From Bacteroidales bacterium (lineage in GTDB: Bacteria > Bacteroidota > Bacteroidia > Bacteroidales > UBA4181): a DNA stretch of 37,288 bases. The DNA lies in contig JAISOY010000200.1 in the NCBI GenBank assembly GCA_031275285.1, positions 1 to 37,288 on the forward strand. Direction: 5' to 3'. Made by a program: the position numbers and the translations under genes. The notes beneath the pieces were generated by a model. The model saw only the letters and a list, made by a program, of their open reading frames with translations. It was not told the origin of the DNA and did no database searches. Position 1 is the first letter of the stretch. Each line of letters starts with the position of its first letter. Of this stretch, positions 24,920 to 32,981 are shown piece after piece.

Positions 24920-26596
24920 TTAATGTGATGCCTGTTCAATTGCCGGATTTTGCTCAGGCATTGGTTTTTTCTCCTTTTCGTCTGCGGAGGCAGTGATCTT
25001 TTCCAGTGTATATATTTGCTCCGTAATGTTCCCATAGGAATCGGATACTTTAATAGAAAAACTGGTCTTATTACTGATATCTACAATAGAAGAGAAATTC
25101 GGATTATTGGTATTATGATCGAAATCGACTGCTTTCCCGTCTACAAAAATAGATGTAATCGTGCTTTCATCATTTACTTTTCCTTCAATATACAATGAAG
25201 ACGAATTTTCCGAAGTAATAATGATGGATCCCTTTTCATCCGGTTTAGGGGTAAATAATGCGATTTGTGGCTTTGCAGTTTCATTCCGGACCAATTGATA
25301 GGACAATTTATTTACATTATCATATACATCGGCAACTTCTATTTGCAGGTCTTCTAAATTCTCCAGGTTCACAACGGCAGAGAACTCGAATTCGTCCCCA
25401 ACTTTGGTAATCGGTACTTCCTGTCCGTTAACAAGTAACTTACTAATCGGACTTTCATCGGTAATTTTTCCTTTAAGGGTAAGGCTCTGTTGATTATCCG
25501 GGACCTGTATTTCAAACTTATCGGTAGCTTCCTGATCCGTTAATGCCAACTGAGGTGCACGATTCTCACGGTTAAGTTCAAAAATCCGTTGATTCGCCAA
25601 TTGAATAATGGTTTCTTTTTCAGGATATTTTGTTGCTACAGCCAATAATTTTTGGTAATCGGCTAAAGCAGATGTCTTATTGCCCAGCCCCAGATAACTG
25701 TCGGCCCTCCCTGAAAGGGCTTGCCAATTATCCGGTTCGATTTTTAGCACAAATTCAAAATCATTTAATGCTTCCTGATATTTATTGGTTTCTTTGTAAT
25801 AGGTCCCTCTCCAGAAATGAGCCTGTACATTTTCCGGATTCATTTGAATAGCAAAAGATGCATCATCAATAGCATCCTTATATTGTTTTAAAAGGGCAAA
25901 ACCTCGGCTACGGGCAACCAGGGCTTCCTGTGAATCCGGATTAATGCCCAGTGCAGCATCTGCATTCGTAAGCGTTTCTTCTGCTTTATTCATGCCGGCG
26001 TTTAAATCAGCCAGGGCAATGTATGCTTCGATCATACCTTTATCGATTCTTGTGGCCCTCTCATAAGCCCATCCTGCTTTTTGACGTGCATTTAAGCGTT
26101 TATTTACTTCTCCCTGTAAGAAATAATTCATGGCGGTTTCACCGATCATTAAGGTAGAATCACTTACCCTAAGTGCGGCTTCTGGTTGATTCATTTCCAG
26201 CAATGTTTCTATTCTGACATGATAAGCGGGAAGATATTGCGGGTTGAGTTTAATAGCATGATTCAGGCTTTGAAGCGCTGCCGGATATTGTTTATTCTTA
26301 TAAAGGTTCCGTCCCAATAAATACCATAAATTTTCCTCATCGGGTGAAAGAACGGTTAATTTTTTGTAATCATCTACAGCCTTATCAAATTGTCTCAGGC
26401 TTTCATAAGCTTCAGCACGCACTTTCAATATTTCTTCCGAATCAGGATGTGCTGTGACTGCCTGATTTAATATTTCAAGTGCTTTTTCAGGTTGATTGGC
26501 AAGCGAGTCTGCCGTTTGCATAATTGCATCAACATCCTGTGCCTGTGCGAAAGCAACAGACAAATAAAACAGGAAAATAATGCATATACTTTTCAT
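24920..26596 (-). CDS. exported TPR protein with two C-terminal beta domains
   Basis: A 558-residue protein with a signal peptide (MKSICIIFLFYLSVAFAQAQ). Residues about 20-340 form a chain of TPR repeats, for example YKKLTVLSPDEENLWYLLGR, ALQSLNHAIKLNPQYLPAYH and ALNDFEFVLKIEPDNWQALS, which act as a protein-binding scaffold. Two similar beta-rich segments follow (about 355-440 and 455-530), each with a pattern like ISKLLVNGQEVPI or ITSIFVDGKAVDF, then a closing VxDxYxN motif, suggesting Ig-like or stalk domains. The C-terminal tail is charged and low in complexity. It is the first gene of the minus-strand group running to about 22818. The partner protein is not identifiable. Confidence 0.8.
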   Translation of the reverse strand: MKSICIIFLFYLSVAFAQAQDVDAIMQTADSLANQPEKALEILNQAVTAHPDSEEILKVRAEAYESLRQFDKAVDDYKKLTVLSPDEENLWYLLGRNLYKNKQYPAALQSLNHAIKLNPQYLPAYHVRIETLLEMNQPEAALRVSDSTLMIGETAMNYFLQGEVNKRLNARQKAGWAYERATRIDKGMIEAYIALADLNAGMNKAEETLTNADAALGINPDSQEALVARSRGFALLKQYKDAIDDASFAIQMNPENVQAHFWRGTYYKETNKYQEALNDFEFVLKIEPDNWQALSGRADSYLGLGNKTSALADYQKLLAVATKYPEKETIIQLANQRIFELNRENRAPQLALTDQEATDKFEIQVPDNQQSLTLKGKITDESPISKLLVNGQEVPITKVGDEFEFSAVVNLENLEDLQIEVADVYDNVNKLSYQLVRNETAKPQIALFTPKPDEKGSIIITSENSSSLYIEGKVNDESTITSIFVDGKAVDFDHNTNNPNFSSIVDISNKTSFSIKVSDSYGNITEQIYTLEKITASADEKEKKPMPEQNPAIEQASH

Positions 26597-26693
26597 TATA
26601 CTTATAAAAAATTTTTAACCCGCATTAACGTAAGCATTTATGACTTTAAATAGTAATCAAATATTATGCCGCAAGTTATTGAAAATACTTGTC

Positions 26694-26726
26694 TTTGCTT
26701 CATACAACGATATTTTTCTACTTTTG
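26694..26726 (+). promoter_or_regulatory. Bacteroides-type promoter before the small cysteine protein
   Basis: TTTG (26694-26697), a 21-bp spacer and TACTTTTG (26719-26726) match the TTTG-N19-21-TAnnTTTG consensus in full. Transcription would start about 26733, leaving a leader of roughly 135 nt before the next plus-strand gene. Confidence 0.55.
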
Positions 26727-26869
26727 TTTTCATTTTTTGAGAAAATTGTGGCTCTATTTTGGAGAATATATGATATAAATATGGAACCATAAAATATTTA
26801 TTTCGTATAATTGTGTAAAAATAGCTATACTCTGAATGGTATAATTTTTGGTTGTATAGTCAAAGAGAA

Positions 26870-27133
26870 ATGAAGGAGATGAACGAGGATAAGTTTTGTG
26901 AAAGATTGAAAGGATGTCCGATATATGCAGGTTATTTGAAATCGAATGATGTCCTGTCGAGTGCATACAAACATAAATATTGTGAAACTGAAAACGGTAA
27001 AGAAATATGTAAACGTTATCAGGTAGCCAAAATAATGGGTTATTGTCCTGAGTATATCCTGCCAAACAGCCAACTACCTGTAGAAGAGATAATAAAAGAT
27101 GAAGAGAAAAGAAAGCAATCTTCTTTTAATTAA
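26870..27133 (+). CDS. small cysteine-motif protein
   Basis: An 87-residue soluble protein with five cysteines in a regular layout: FCERLKGCPIYAG, then KYCETENGKEICKRYQVAK, then MGYCPEYILPN. The pattern (CP-[IF]-[YF], later YC...C.RY and a closing LPN) recalls small, widely spread proteins annotated only as hypothetical, sometimes found near sensory or regulatory genes. The cysteines suggest a metal or Fe-S site, but no cofactor is proven. Start: the ATG at 26870 is preceded by AAAGAGA; the TTG at 26852 and the ATG at 26879 are alternatives. A full TTTG/TAnnTTTG promoter lies about 145 bp upstream. The gene is separate from the ECF locus to its right. Confidence 0.65.
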   Translation: MKEMNEDKFCERLKGCPIYAGYLKSNDVLSSAYKHKYCETENGKEICKRYQVAKIMGYCPEYILPNSQLPVEEIIKDEEKRKQSSFN

Positions 27134-27395
27134 TATTTCCTAATTCCTTTTCTCAAAATTATATTCCCTGCCATTGCACAAGTCATTCCGGATATGACTG
27201 AATTTAGATACAACTTTCAAATTTTTAAAGTGTTGGGTATTATCTGATTTTTCAGATTTGAAATGAAAAACGATTTTTCTTTGGAAAAACCTTTTAACAA
27301 TAAGGAATATCTAAATACTTATATCCTACTGGTCTAATTGTATTTTATACAACCGATTATATTACCCTAATTTTACAATTATCTGTAACAATGTG

Positions 27396-27403
27396 TATAT
27401 TTG
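27396..27403 (+). promoter_or_regulatory. candidate -7 element immediately before the sigma gene
   Basis: TATATTTG fits TAnnTTTG and ends 5 bp before the ATG at 27409. If used, the transcript would start at or next to the start codon. The upstream -33 position reads TTTA rather than TTTG, so support is partial. Confidence 0.35.
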
Positions 27404-27408
27404 CATTT

Positions 27409-27957
27409 ATGGATCATTCTGTTTTTTCCCAAACATACAAAACCCATGTCCAAAGCTTGTATAGCTATGGTATAGGATTAGGTTATCCTCATGAAATATG
27501 TTTGGATGCCATTCAGGATGTTTTTTGCAAACTATATACTCAAAATCTTTTAGCCGATATTAACAATATAAAATATTATCTTTTCCGTAGCCTTAAAAAC
27601 AGATTGATCGATATTAGAAAATCTACCAAAAAAGAAATAAATCAATTGAATGAAAATGAGGAATTTTCTATTGAAGTATCTATTATGGATCATATTCTCA
27701 TTTCGGAAGAAGAAATATTATTAAAAAATAAAGTGGAATCTCTATTAAAATTGTTGACTGACCGTCAGAGAGAGGCTATTTATTTACGATATATGCAGGA
27801 ATTGGAATACGAAGAAATAGGCCGGCTGCTGGATATGAATGCCGAGTCTGTCAGGAAGTTAGTACACCGGGGAATTGATAAAATCAGGAAAAACACAGAT
27901 CCGAATACATTCCTACTGGTATTGATCTTTTTGATGAAATATTTTTTAAAGTATTGA
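27409..27957 (+). CDS. ECF sigma factor (FecI-like, Bacteroidota type)
   Basis: A 182-residue sigma-70 family ECF factor. Region 2 runs from FSQTYKTHVQSLYSYGIGLG through DAIQDVFCKLYTQN to YYLFRSLKNRLIDIRK. Region 4 is LLTDRQREAIYLRYMQELEYEEIGRLL with the recognition helix MNAESVRKLVHRGIDKIRK. The C-terminus is a hydrophobic tail (FLLVLIFLMKYFLKY), often seen in this group. It stands directly before a FecR anti-sigma and a SusC with an STN domain, so it should activate transcription of the uptake genes when ligand binds. The ATG at 27409 (MDHSVFSQTY) was preferred to 27391 because it fits family N-termini and the promoter-like TATATTTG covers the earlier one. Confidence 0.9.
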   Translation: MDHSVFSQTYKTHVQSLYSYGIGLGYPHEICLDAIQDVFCKLYTQNLLADINNIKYYLFRSLKNRLIDIRKSTKKEINQLNENEEFSIEVSIMDHILISEEEILLKNKVESLLKLLTDRQREAIYLRYMQELEYEEIGRLLDMNAESVRKLVHRGIDKIRKNTDPNTFLLVLIFLMKYFLKY

Positions 27958-28001
27958 TTTATACCAGCATTTATAAAAAATCATCATTTTTTTTCTCCAA
28001 A

Positions 28002-28029
28002 GTGTCCACGTTTTTTTTTTGAAGTCGTC
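28002..28029 (+). promoter_or_regulatory. putative ECF-sigma-dependent promoter of fecR
   Basis: GTGTCCAC (28002-28009), a 16-nt spacer holding a run of ten T, then CGTC (28026-28029). CGTC is a common ECF -10 core, and a 16-nt T-rich spacer is typical of ECF promoters. The predicted start, near 28036, lies about 22 nt before the ATG at 28059. Recognition by the adjacent sigma factor is inferred. Confidence 0.4.
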
Positions 28030-28058
28030 TTTTATTATGATTATGTCATAGTAAGTTT

Positions 28059-29237
28059 ATGAGACAAGAGAAAGAGTATAGGAATTATACAGATTTTTTA
28101 AAAGAAGATAAGTTTATCGAATGGAGATTATTACAAACTCCTGAATTGGATCTGTATTGGGAAGATTTTATTAAAAACCATCCGGAAAGAAAGAATGATA
28201 TAGCTAAAGCTGTAGAGAAATTCAATGTGATCCGTTTAAATGACCATCAACTTCCACAGGAAATACAGGAACATCTTTACCGAGAGATCATTCGAAACAC
28301 AAAGCAACGAACTATATTTTCGGGAAGGGTTATTTATTATCGGATCGCCGCTTGTGTTGCGTTACTTATTATGGTAACCGGGTCTTTCATATTTTTTCAA
28401 CGAAATAAAGCCATAGAAGATATACCGAGTATTGCCAATGCCATTGTCGGTACACCGCTTCCTTCTTCCTCCATCCGGTTAGTTTCAGCAGATAAAGTCA
28501 TAGAATTAGATGAAAATGCAGAAATATCCGTATCAACGGACGGAAATGCAGTTATTAACGGTGAGAAAATGGATATCACTGCTGTAAAACCATCCGGTGA
28601 AATAATGAACAATCAATTGATCGTTCCTCCTGGGAAACGTTCTACATTACAATTGGCAGATGGTACAAAAGTGTGGGTTAATTCAGGAACGACAGTGCGT
28701 TTTCCTACCTCATTTGATAAAACCACACGTAATATCCACGTTATAGGTGAGATATACATTGAAGTAGCGGAGACGGATCAACCGTTTTATGTCCATACGC
28801 CCCAATTTGATATCATGGTACACGGCACTAAATTCAATGTTTCGGCTTATTCCGATATGGTTGATCAAGCCGTTGTTTTGGTTGAAGGAAAAGTAGAAGT
28901 GAATACTTCCGCACAATCTAATATAATGGTTCCCGGAGAAATTCTTTGTATACACGAAAACAAAATAGATATCCGAACGGTAAATACCGATGAATACACT
29001 AGCTGGAAAGATGGTATTCTGATAATGAATGGAACCCCGATATCGGAAATCCTAAAGAAATTAGGACGTTATTATAATGTAGTGTTTGAAGATCAAAGCA
29101 AAGATCTGCTATCATCCAAAACATGTAGCGGGAAATTATTTTTGGCCGAAAATCTGGATGATGTGATGATTTCTTTGTCTGTACTGTCTTCAACCAGGTT
29201 TTCAAGAGAAAACGATATCATCTTTATCGATCAATAA
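28059..29237 (+). CDS. FecR-family anti-sigma factor
   Basis: A 392-residue inner-membrane regulator. Residues 1-90 are cytoplasmic and bind the sigma factor; a single membrane segment is at about 91-113 (VIYYRIAACVALLIMVTGSFIF). The periplasmic part holds the FecR domain (about 184-290: PPGKRSTLQLADGTKVWVNS, IHVIGEIYIEVAETDQPFYV, HGTKFNVSAYSD) and a C-terminal DUF4974-like STN-fold domain (about 320-390: ILKKLGRYYNVVFED). It should receive the signal from the STN domain of the adjacent SusC and control the adjacent ECF sigma. A promoter-like site of ECF type lies just upstream, about 100 bp after the sigma gene stop. Confidence 0.92.
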   Translation: MRQEKEYRNYTDFLKEDKFIEWRLLQTPELDLYWEDFIKNHPERKNDIAKAVEKFNVIRLNDHQLPQEIQEHLYREIIRNTKQRTIFSGRVIYYRIAACVALLIMVTGSFIFFQRNKAIEDIPSIANAIVGTPLPSSSIRLVSADKVIELDENAEISVSTDGNAVINGEKMDITAVKPSGEIMNNQLIVPPGKRSTLQLADGTKVWVNSGTTVRFPTSFDKTTRNIHVIGEIYIEVAETDQPFYVHTPQFDIMVHGTKFNVSAYSDMVDQAVVLVEGKVEVNTSAQSNIMVPGEILCIHENKIDIRTVNTDEYTSWKDGILIMNGTPISEILKKLGRYYNVVFEDQSKDLLSSKTCSGKLFLAENLDDVMISLSVLSSTRFSRENDIIFIDQ

Positions 29238-29387
29238 TACATTATTATAACATGTGTGATTGTGCCATTTTTAATATTCTATTAACCTAATCATAAAAAT
29301 TACAAAATATTCATTTAATGATTGAATAGTTCCTTTGCTGTATAATTAATTAATAATAAGGGTTGCCTATGGAGATATAAAAACCGA

Positions 29388-29426
29388 GAAAAAACAAAGC
29401 CGGTTAATAGTGGAGTATTAACCGGC
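29388..29426 (-). terminator. intrinsic terminator on the minus strand in the susC leader
   Basis: GCCGGTTAATA (29399-29409) and TATTAACCGGC (29416-29426) form a perfect 11-bp stem with a 6-nt loop. Read on the minus strand, it is followed by TTTGTTTTTTC (29398-29388), as in an intrinsic terminator. On the plus strand no T-run follows, so it should not stop susC transcription. No minus-strand gene lies upstream within reach other than the predicted antisense RNA. Confidence 0.7.
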
Positions 29427-29467
29427 AGAATGTCCAATTTACAAATTCATTATTGTAAACTAAAAAC
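29388..29467 (-). ncRNA. predicted cis-antisense small RNA opposite the susC leader
   Basis: This is a prediction from two signals: a minus-strand promoter-like TATATTTG (plus 29473-29480) and the minus-strand terminator at 29388-29426. Together they would give an RNA of about 80 nt, fully complementary to the 5' leader of the susC message. In Bacteroides fragilis the DonS antisense RNA sits at this kind of place in a sigma/anti-sigma controlled susCD locus and represses it. The -33 box of the predicted promoter is poor, so the exact 5' end is uncertain. Confidence 0.45.
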
Positions 29468-29472
29468 TTTTT

Positions 29473-29480
29473 CAAATATA
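29473..29480 (-). promoter_or_regulatory. candidate -7 element of the antisense RNA
   Basis: CAAATATA on the plus strand reads TATATTTG on the minus strand, matching TAnnTTTG. It overlaps the first base of the susC start codon. No TTTG is present 19-21 bp further upstream on the minus strand. Confidence 0.3.
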
Positions 29481-32400
29481 TGAAACAATTAGAGATAATT
29501 ACCCGGTTTATGCCGGGAAAAATTCGCACTTGGGTAAAAATTATGAAAATTACAGTATTTCTTTGCTTTGCCGGGATATTTTCAGTGATGGCGGAAGATA
29601 TGCTTTCACAAGATGCAAAGTTGAGCATCAAAATGGAAAATGTAACCATTAACCGATTCTTTTCCGAGATAGAAAGAAATAGTGATTATGTTTTTCTTTT
29701 TTCGGATGATGTCGTGTCCGAGTTGAACAATACAATTAATACAAGTTTCAGAAATACGGAACTCTCAAAAATCCTGGATACGGTATTGGAAAATACAGAT
29801 CTTTCTTACCTGGTCACAGGACGGCAAGTAATCGTATTTAAAGAAAAGACAAAAGACAGAGGTATAAAAGTTGAATTACAGGAAAAGTCAGTTACAGGAA
29901 AAGTATTTGATGAAAAGGGAGAACCTTTACCTGGTGCTTCTATCGTTGTTAAGGGAACAACCCGTGGTGTAATGACGGATATTGACGGATCCTTTTCCAT
30001 TAATGTGCGGCCGGAAGACGAATTGGAGATTTCATTTGTCGGTTACCAGAATTACTCTGTCCTTGTAGGGAACCAGACGGAGATCAACGTGAAATTACTT
30101 CCGTTGGTCAATGAATTGGATGAAGTAACTGTTGTAGCCTTTGGGAGACAAAAGAAAGAAAGTGTAATTTCATCCATTACCACTGTTTCGACAAAGGACC
30201 TAAAAGTGCCCAGCAGCAATCTTACTACTGCTTTTGCAGGACGTGTGGCAGGCTTAATTTCGTACCAGACCAGTGGTGAACCGGGACAGGATAATGCTAA
30301 TTTCTTTATCCGTGGTATCACTACGTTCGGCGCCGATGCGAAAAAAGATCCGTTGATACTGATCGATGGAGTGGAATTAACCACGGATGATCTTGCACGG
30401 TTGAACACCGATGATATCGCCAGTTTTTCTATCATGAAAGACGCCACAGCTACAGCACTATATGGGGCCCGTGGTGCCAATGGCGTAATCCTGGTAACTA
30501 CTAAGGAAGGTCGTGAGGGACGGGCACAGGTAAATCTACGACTCGAAAATTCTTTTTCTAGTCCGACCAAGATGGTAGATTTGGCTGACCCCATTACTTA
30601 TATGAAAATGCACAATGAAGCGGTACTCACACGTGACCCCAATGGTGTCAGAATGTATTCCGCAGAAAAGATAGCTATGACCCAACGCGGAACTTATCCG
30701 GATATTTATCCTGCAACTGACTGGTATAAATCCATGTTCCGCAATGTAATATCCAACCAACGCGCTAACATGAGTGTCAGCGGCGGGGGCAAAGTCGCAC
30801 GTTATTATGTGGCGGCTAATATAGCACAAGACAATGGAAATCTAAAAGTCGACGACCGGAATGATTTTAATTCTAATATCAACCTGACCAAATATGCTGT
30901 ACGTTCGAATGTCAATGTCAATGTAACCAAAACCACTGAATTGATTTTGCGGTTAAGTTCTACATTTGACGAATACCGCGGCCCTATTGACGGAGGTTCG
31001 GATATGTATCGTAAAGTAATGCAGGCCAATCCTGTTTATTTCAAACCCTCTTACGAACCGGATGAACATTTCAGTTACGTGAGCCATGTGCTTTTTGGAA
31101 ATTACGGTACAGCCAATTATATCAACCCGTATGCACAGGCGTTAAGGGGTTACCGCGATTACAGCAAAAATATGACGATGACTCAGTTCGAAGTAAAACA
31201 GAACCTGAATATGTTAGCCAAGGGTTTATCCTTCCGCGCTATGGTCAATATGAATCGTTTTTCCGAATTTACCGTTAACCGCGAATATTCTCCGTTCTAT
31301 TATAGTATTGACACATATGACCTGAATGCTAATACATACACGTTAAAATGCCTGAATCCGGCAGGAGGAGACACCTATCTCAATTATAGTCCCGGTTCAC
31401 GGAATATCAATACGGTTTTCTATCTTGAATCGGCCATGGAATATAATACGGAAATATCAGAAAAACATAGTCTGAATGCTCTATTGGTGTACATTATGCG
31501 GCAAGAGAAAAAAGGGATCGCCGACAACCTGCAACTTTCATTGCCGAATCGCAATCTTGGTATTTCCGGCCGTGTGGCATACAATTATGACAGTCGATAT
31601 TTTGCCGAGTTTAATTTTGGTTACAATGGTTCGGAGCGTTTTGCCAAGAAACACCGGTGGGGATTTTTCCCTTCAATCGGGGTAGCCTGGATGCTTTCCA
31701 ATGAAGCATTTTTCGATCCTTTGAAAAATGTATTTCCACAGTTCAAGCTGAAGGCAACCTATGGTATGGTGGGTAATGATGCCATTGGTAGCAATAATGA
31801 CCGGTTCTATTATTTATCGCAGGTCAATATGAATGCCAGTAAAAATGTCAATTGGGGTTCTTCTATGAATTATAATCCCGGCGGCATATCGGTAACACGC
31901 TATGCCAACGACCAGATAGGCTGGGAAACCGCATATAAAACGAATATCGGTGCCGAAATATCTGTAATCGGAGGTTTTTCTGCAAATATCGACTTTTTCC
32001 ATGAACGAAGGGAAAATATCCTGTTGGATCGTGTAATCCCCAATACCATGGGTATCATCCCCAACATCAAGGCCAATCTGGGTGTAGCTACCGGAAAAGG
32101 AGTGGATATGGAATTAAATTATGAAAAAGTATTCAGTTCGGATTTTTTCCTTACCGGCCGTGGAACTTTTACGTATGCTACCAGTAAGATAAAAGAATGG
32201 GAAGAGCCTGATTACGCCGATACACCATGGAGATCAAGAGTAGGACATAATATCAACCAGCAATATGGCTATATTGCCGAACGCCTGTTCGTAGATGAAA
32301 TGGAAGTAGCCAATTCACCGACACAATTCGGTAATGTAATGGGCGGTGATATTAAATATCGCGATGTGAACGGAGACGGTAGTATTTCTACTTTGGACCT

Positions 32401-32938
32401 GGTTCCTATCGGATATCCCACCGTTCCGGAAATCAATTATGGTTTCGGGTTAACAGTTGGCTATAAGGGTTTTGACTTTTCCTTCTTTTTCCAGGGATCC
32501 GCCCGGCAATCTTTTTGGCTGACCATCAGTGGAAATGGAAATATTCAGCCGTTTGTTGACGGAAACAGTGATGATGGTTTGGTAGGGCAAAATGCCGTAT
32601 TGCAGGAAATAGCAGACAACTACTGGACAGAGGGGAACCGTAATCCTTATGCTTTCTGGCCCCGCCTGTCGACTTATGCAATCACAAATAACAACCAGAC
32701 CAGTACCTGGTTCATGCAGGATGCCACCTTCCTGCGTCTGAAATCTGCCGAAATAGGTTATTCACTTCCACAAAACCTGATCAAAAAATTATTCATGAGC
32801 AATCTCAGGGTATATGTCAGCGGAACAAACCTGCTTTGCTGGAGCCGCTTTAAACTGTGGGATCCGGAAATGGCAGGGCAGGGCCTCGGCTATCCGCTTC
32901 AACGGGTAATCAATGTCGGATTAAATATAGGTTTTTAA
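29480..32938 (+). CDS. SusC-type TonB-dependent receptor with N-terminal STN domain
   Basis: A 1152-residue outer-membrane transporter that, with SusD, imports oligosaccharides using TonB energy. Domains: signal peptide (MKITVFLCFAGIFSVMA after a basic extension); STN signalling domain about 50-125 (KLSIKMENVTINRFFSEIER, LVTGRQVIVFK); CarboxypepD-reg-like domain about 137-212 (VTGKVFDEKGEPLPGAS); TonB-box-like DEVTVVAFGRQKKESV near 214; plug about 225-345 (FIRGITTFG, LILIDGVEL, LYGARGANGVILVTTK); and a 22-strand-type barrel ending LQRVINVGLNIGF. The STN domain fits the adjacent FecR and sigma factor, which marks it as a signal-transducing receptor. A hairpin and a probable antisense RNA lie in its leader. 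SusD follows with at most 43 bp between. Confidence 0.95.
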   Translation: MKQLEIITRFMPGKIRTWVKIMKITVFLCFAGIFSVMAEDMLSQDAKLSIKMENVTINRFFSEIERNSDYVFLFSDDVVSELNNTINTSFRNTELSKILDTVLENTDLSYLVTGRQVIVFKEKTKDRGIKVELQEKSVTGKVFDEKGEPLPGASIVVKGTTRGVMTDIDGSFSINVRPEDELEISFVGYQNYSVLVGNQTEINVKLLPLVNELDEVTVVAFGRQKKESVISSITTVSTKDLKVPSSNLTTAFAGRVAGLISYQTSGEPGQDNANFFIRGITTFGADAKKDPLILIDGVELTTDDLARLNTDDIASFSIMKDATATALYGARGANGVILVTTKEGREGRAQVNLRLENSFSSPTKMVDLADPITYMKMHNEAVLTRDPNGVRMYSAEKIAMTQRGTYPDIYPATDWYKSMFRNVISNQRANMSVSGGGKVARYYVAANIAQDNGNLKVDDRNDFNSNINLTKYAVRSNVNVNVTKTTELILRLSSTFDEYRGPIDGGSDMYRKVMQANPVYFKPSYEPDEHFSYVSHVLFGNYGTANYINPYAQALRGYRDYSKNMTMTQFEVKQNLNMLAKGLSFRAMVNMNRFSEFTVNREYSPFYYSIDTYDLNANTYTLKCLNPAGGDTYLNYSPGSRNINTVFYLESAMEYNTEISEKHSLNALLVYIMRQEKKGIADNLQLSLPNRNLGISGRVAYNYDSRYFAEFNFGYNGSERFAKKHRWGFFPSIGVAWMLSNEAFFDPLKNVFPQFKLKATYGMVGNDAIGSNNDRFYYLSQVNMNASKNVNWGSSMNYNPGGISVTRYANDQIGWETAYKTNIGAEISVIGGFSANIDFFHERRENILLDRVIPNTMGIIPNIKANLGVATGKGVDMELNYEKVFSSDFFLTGRGTFTYATSKIKEWEEPDYADTPWRSRVGHNINQQYGYIAERLFVDEMEVANSPTQFGNVMGGDIKYRDVNGDGSISTLDLVPIGYPTVPEINYGFGLTVGYKGFDFSFFFQGSARQSFWLTISGNGNIQPFVDGNSDDGLVGQNAVLQEIADNYWTEGNRNPYAFWPRLSTYAITNNNQTSTWFMQDATFLRLKSAEIGYSLPQNLIKKLFMSNLRVYVSGTNLLCWSRFKLWDPEMAGQGLGYPLQRVINVGLNIGF

Positions 32939-32981
32939 CCATATGATTCAGAAAACAAATATTGAAAATCAAAACATAACA

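Noticed and set aside
27242..27257. Small hairpin ATCTGA-TTTT-TCAGAT after the cysteine protein gene
   Set aside because: The stem is only 6 bp and AT-rich with no T-run after it; too weak to call a terminator.
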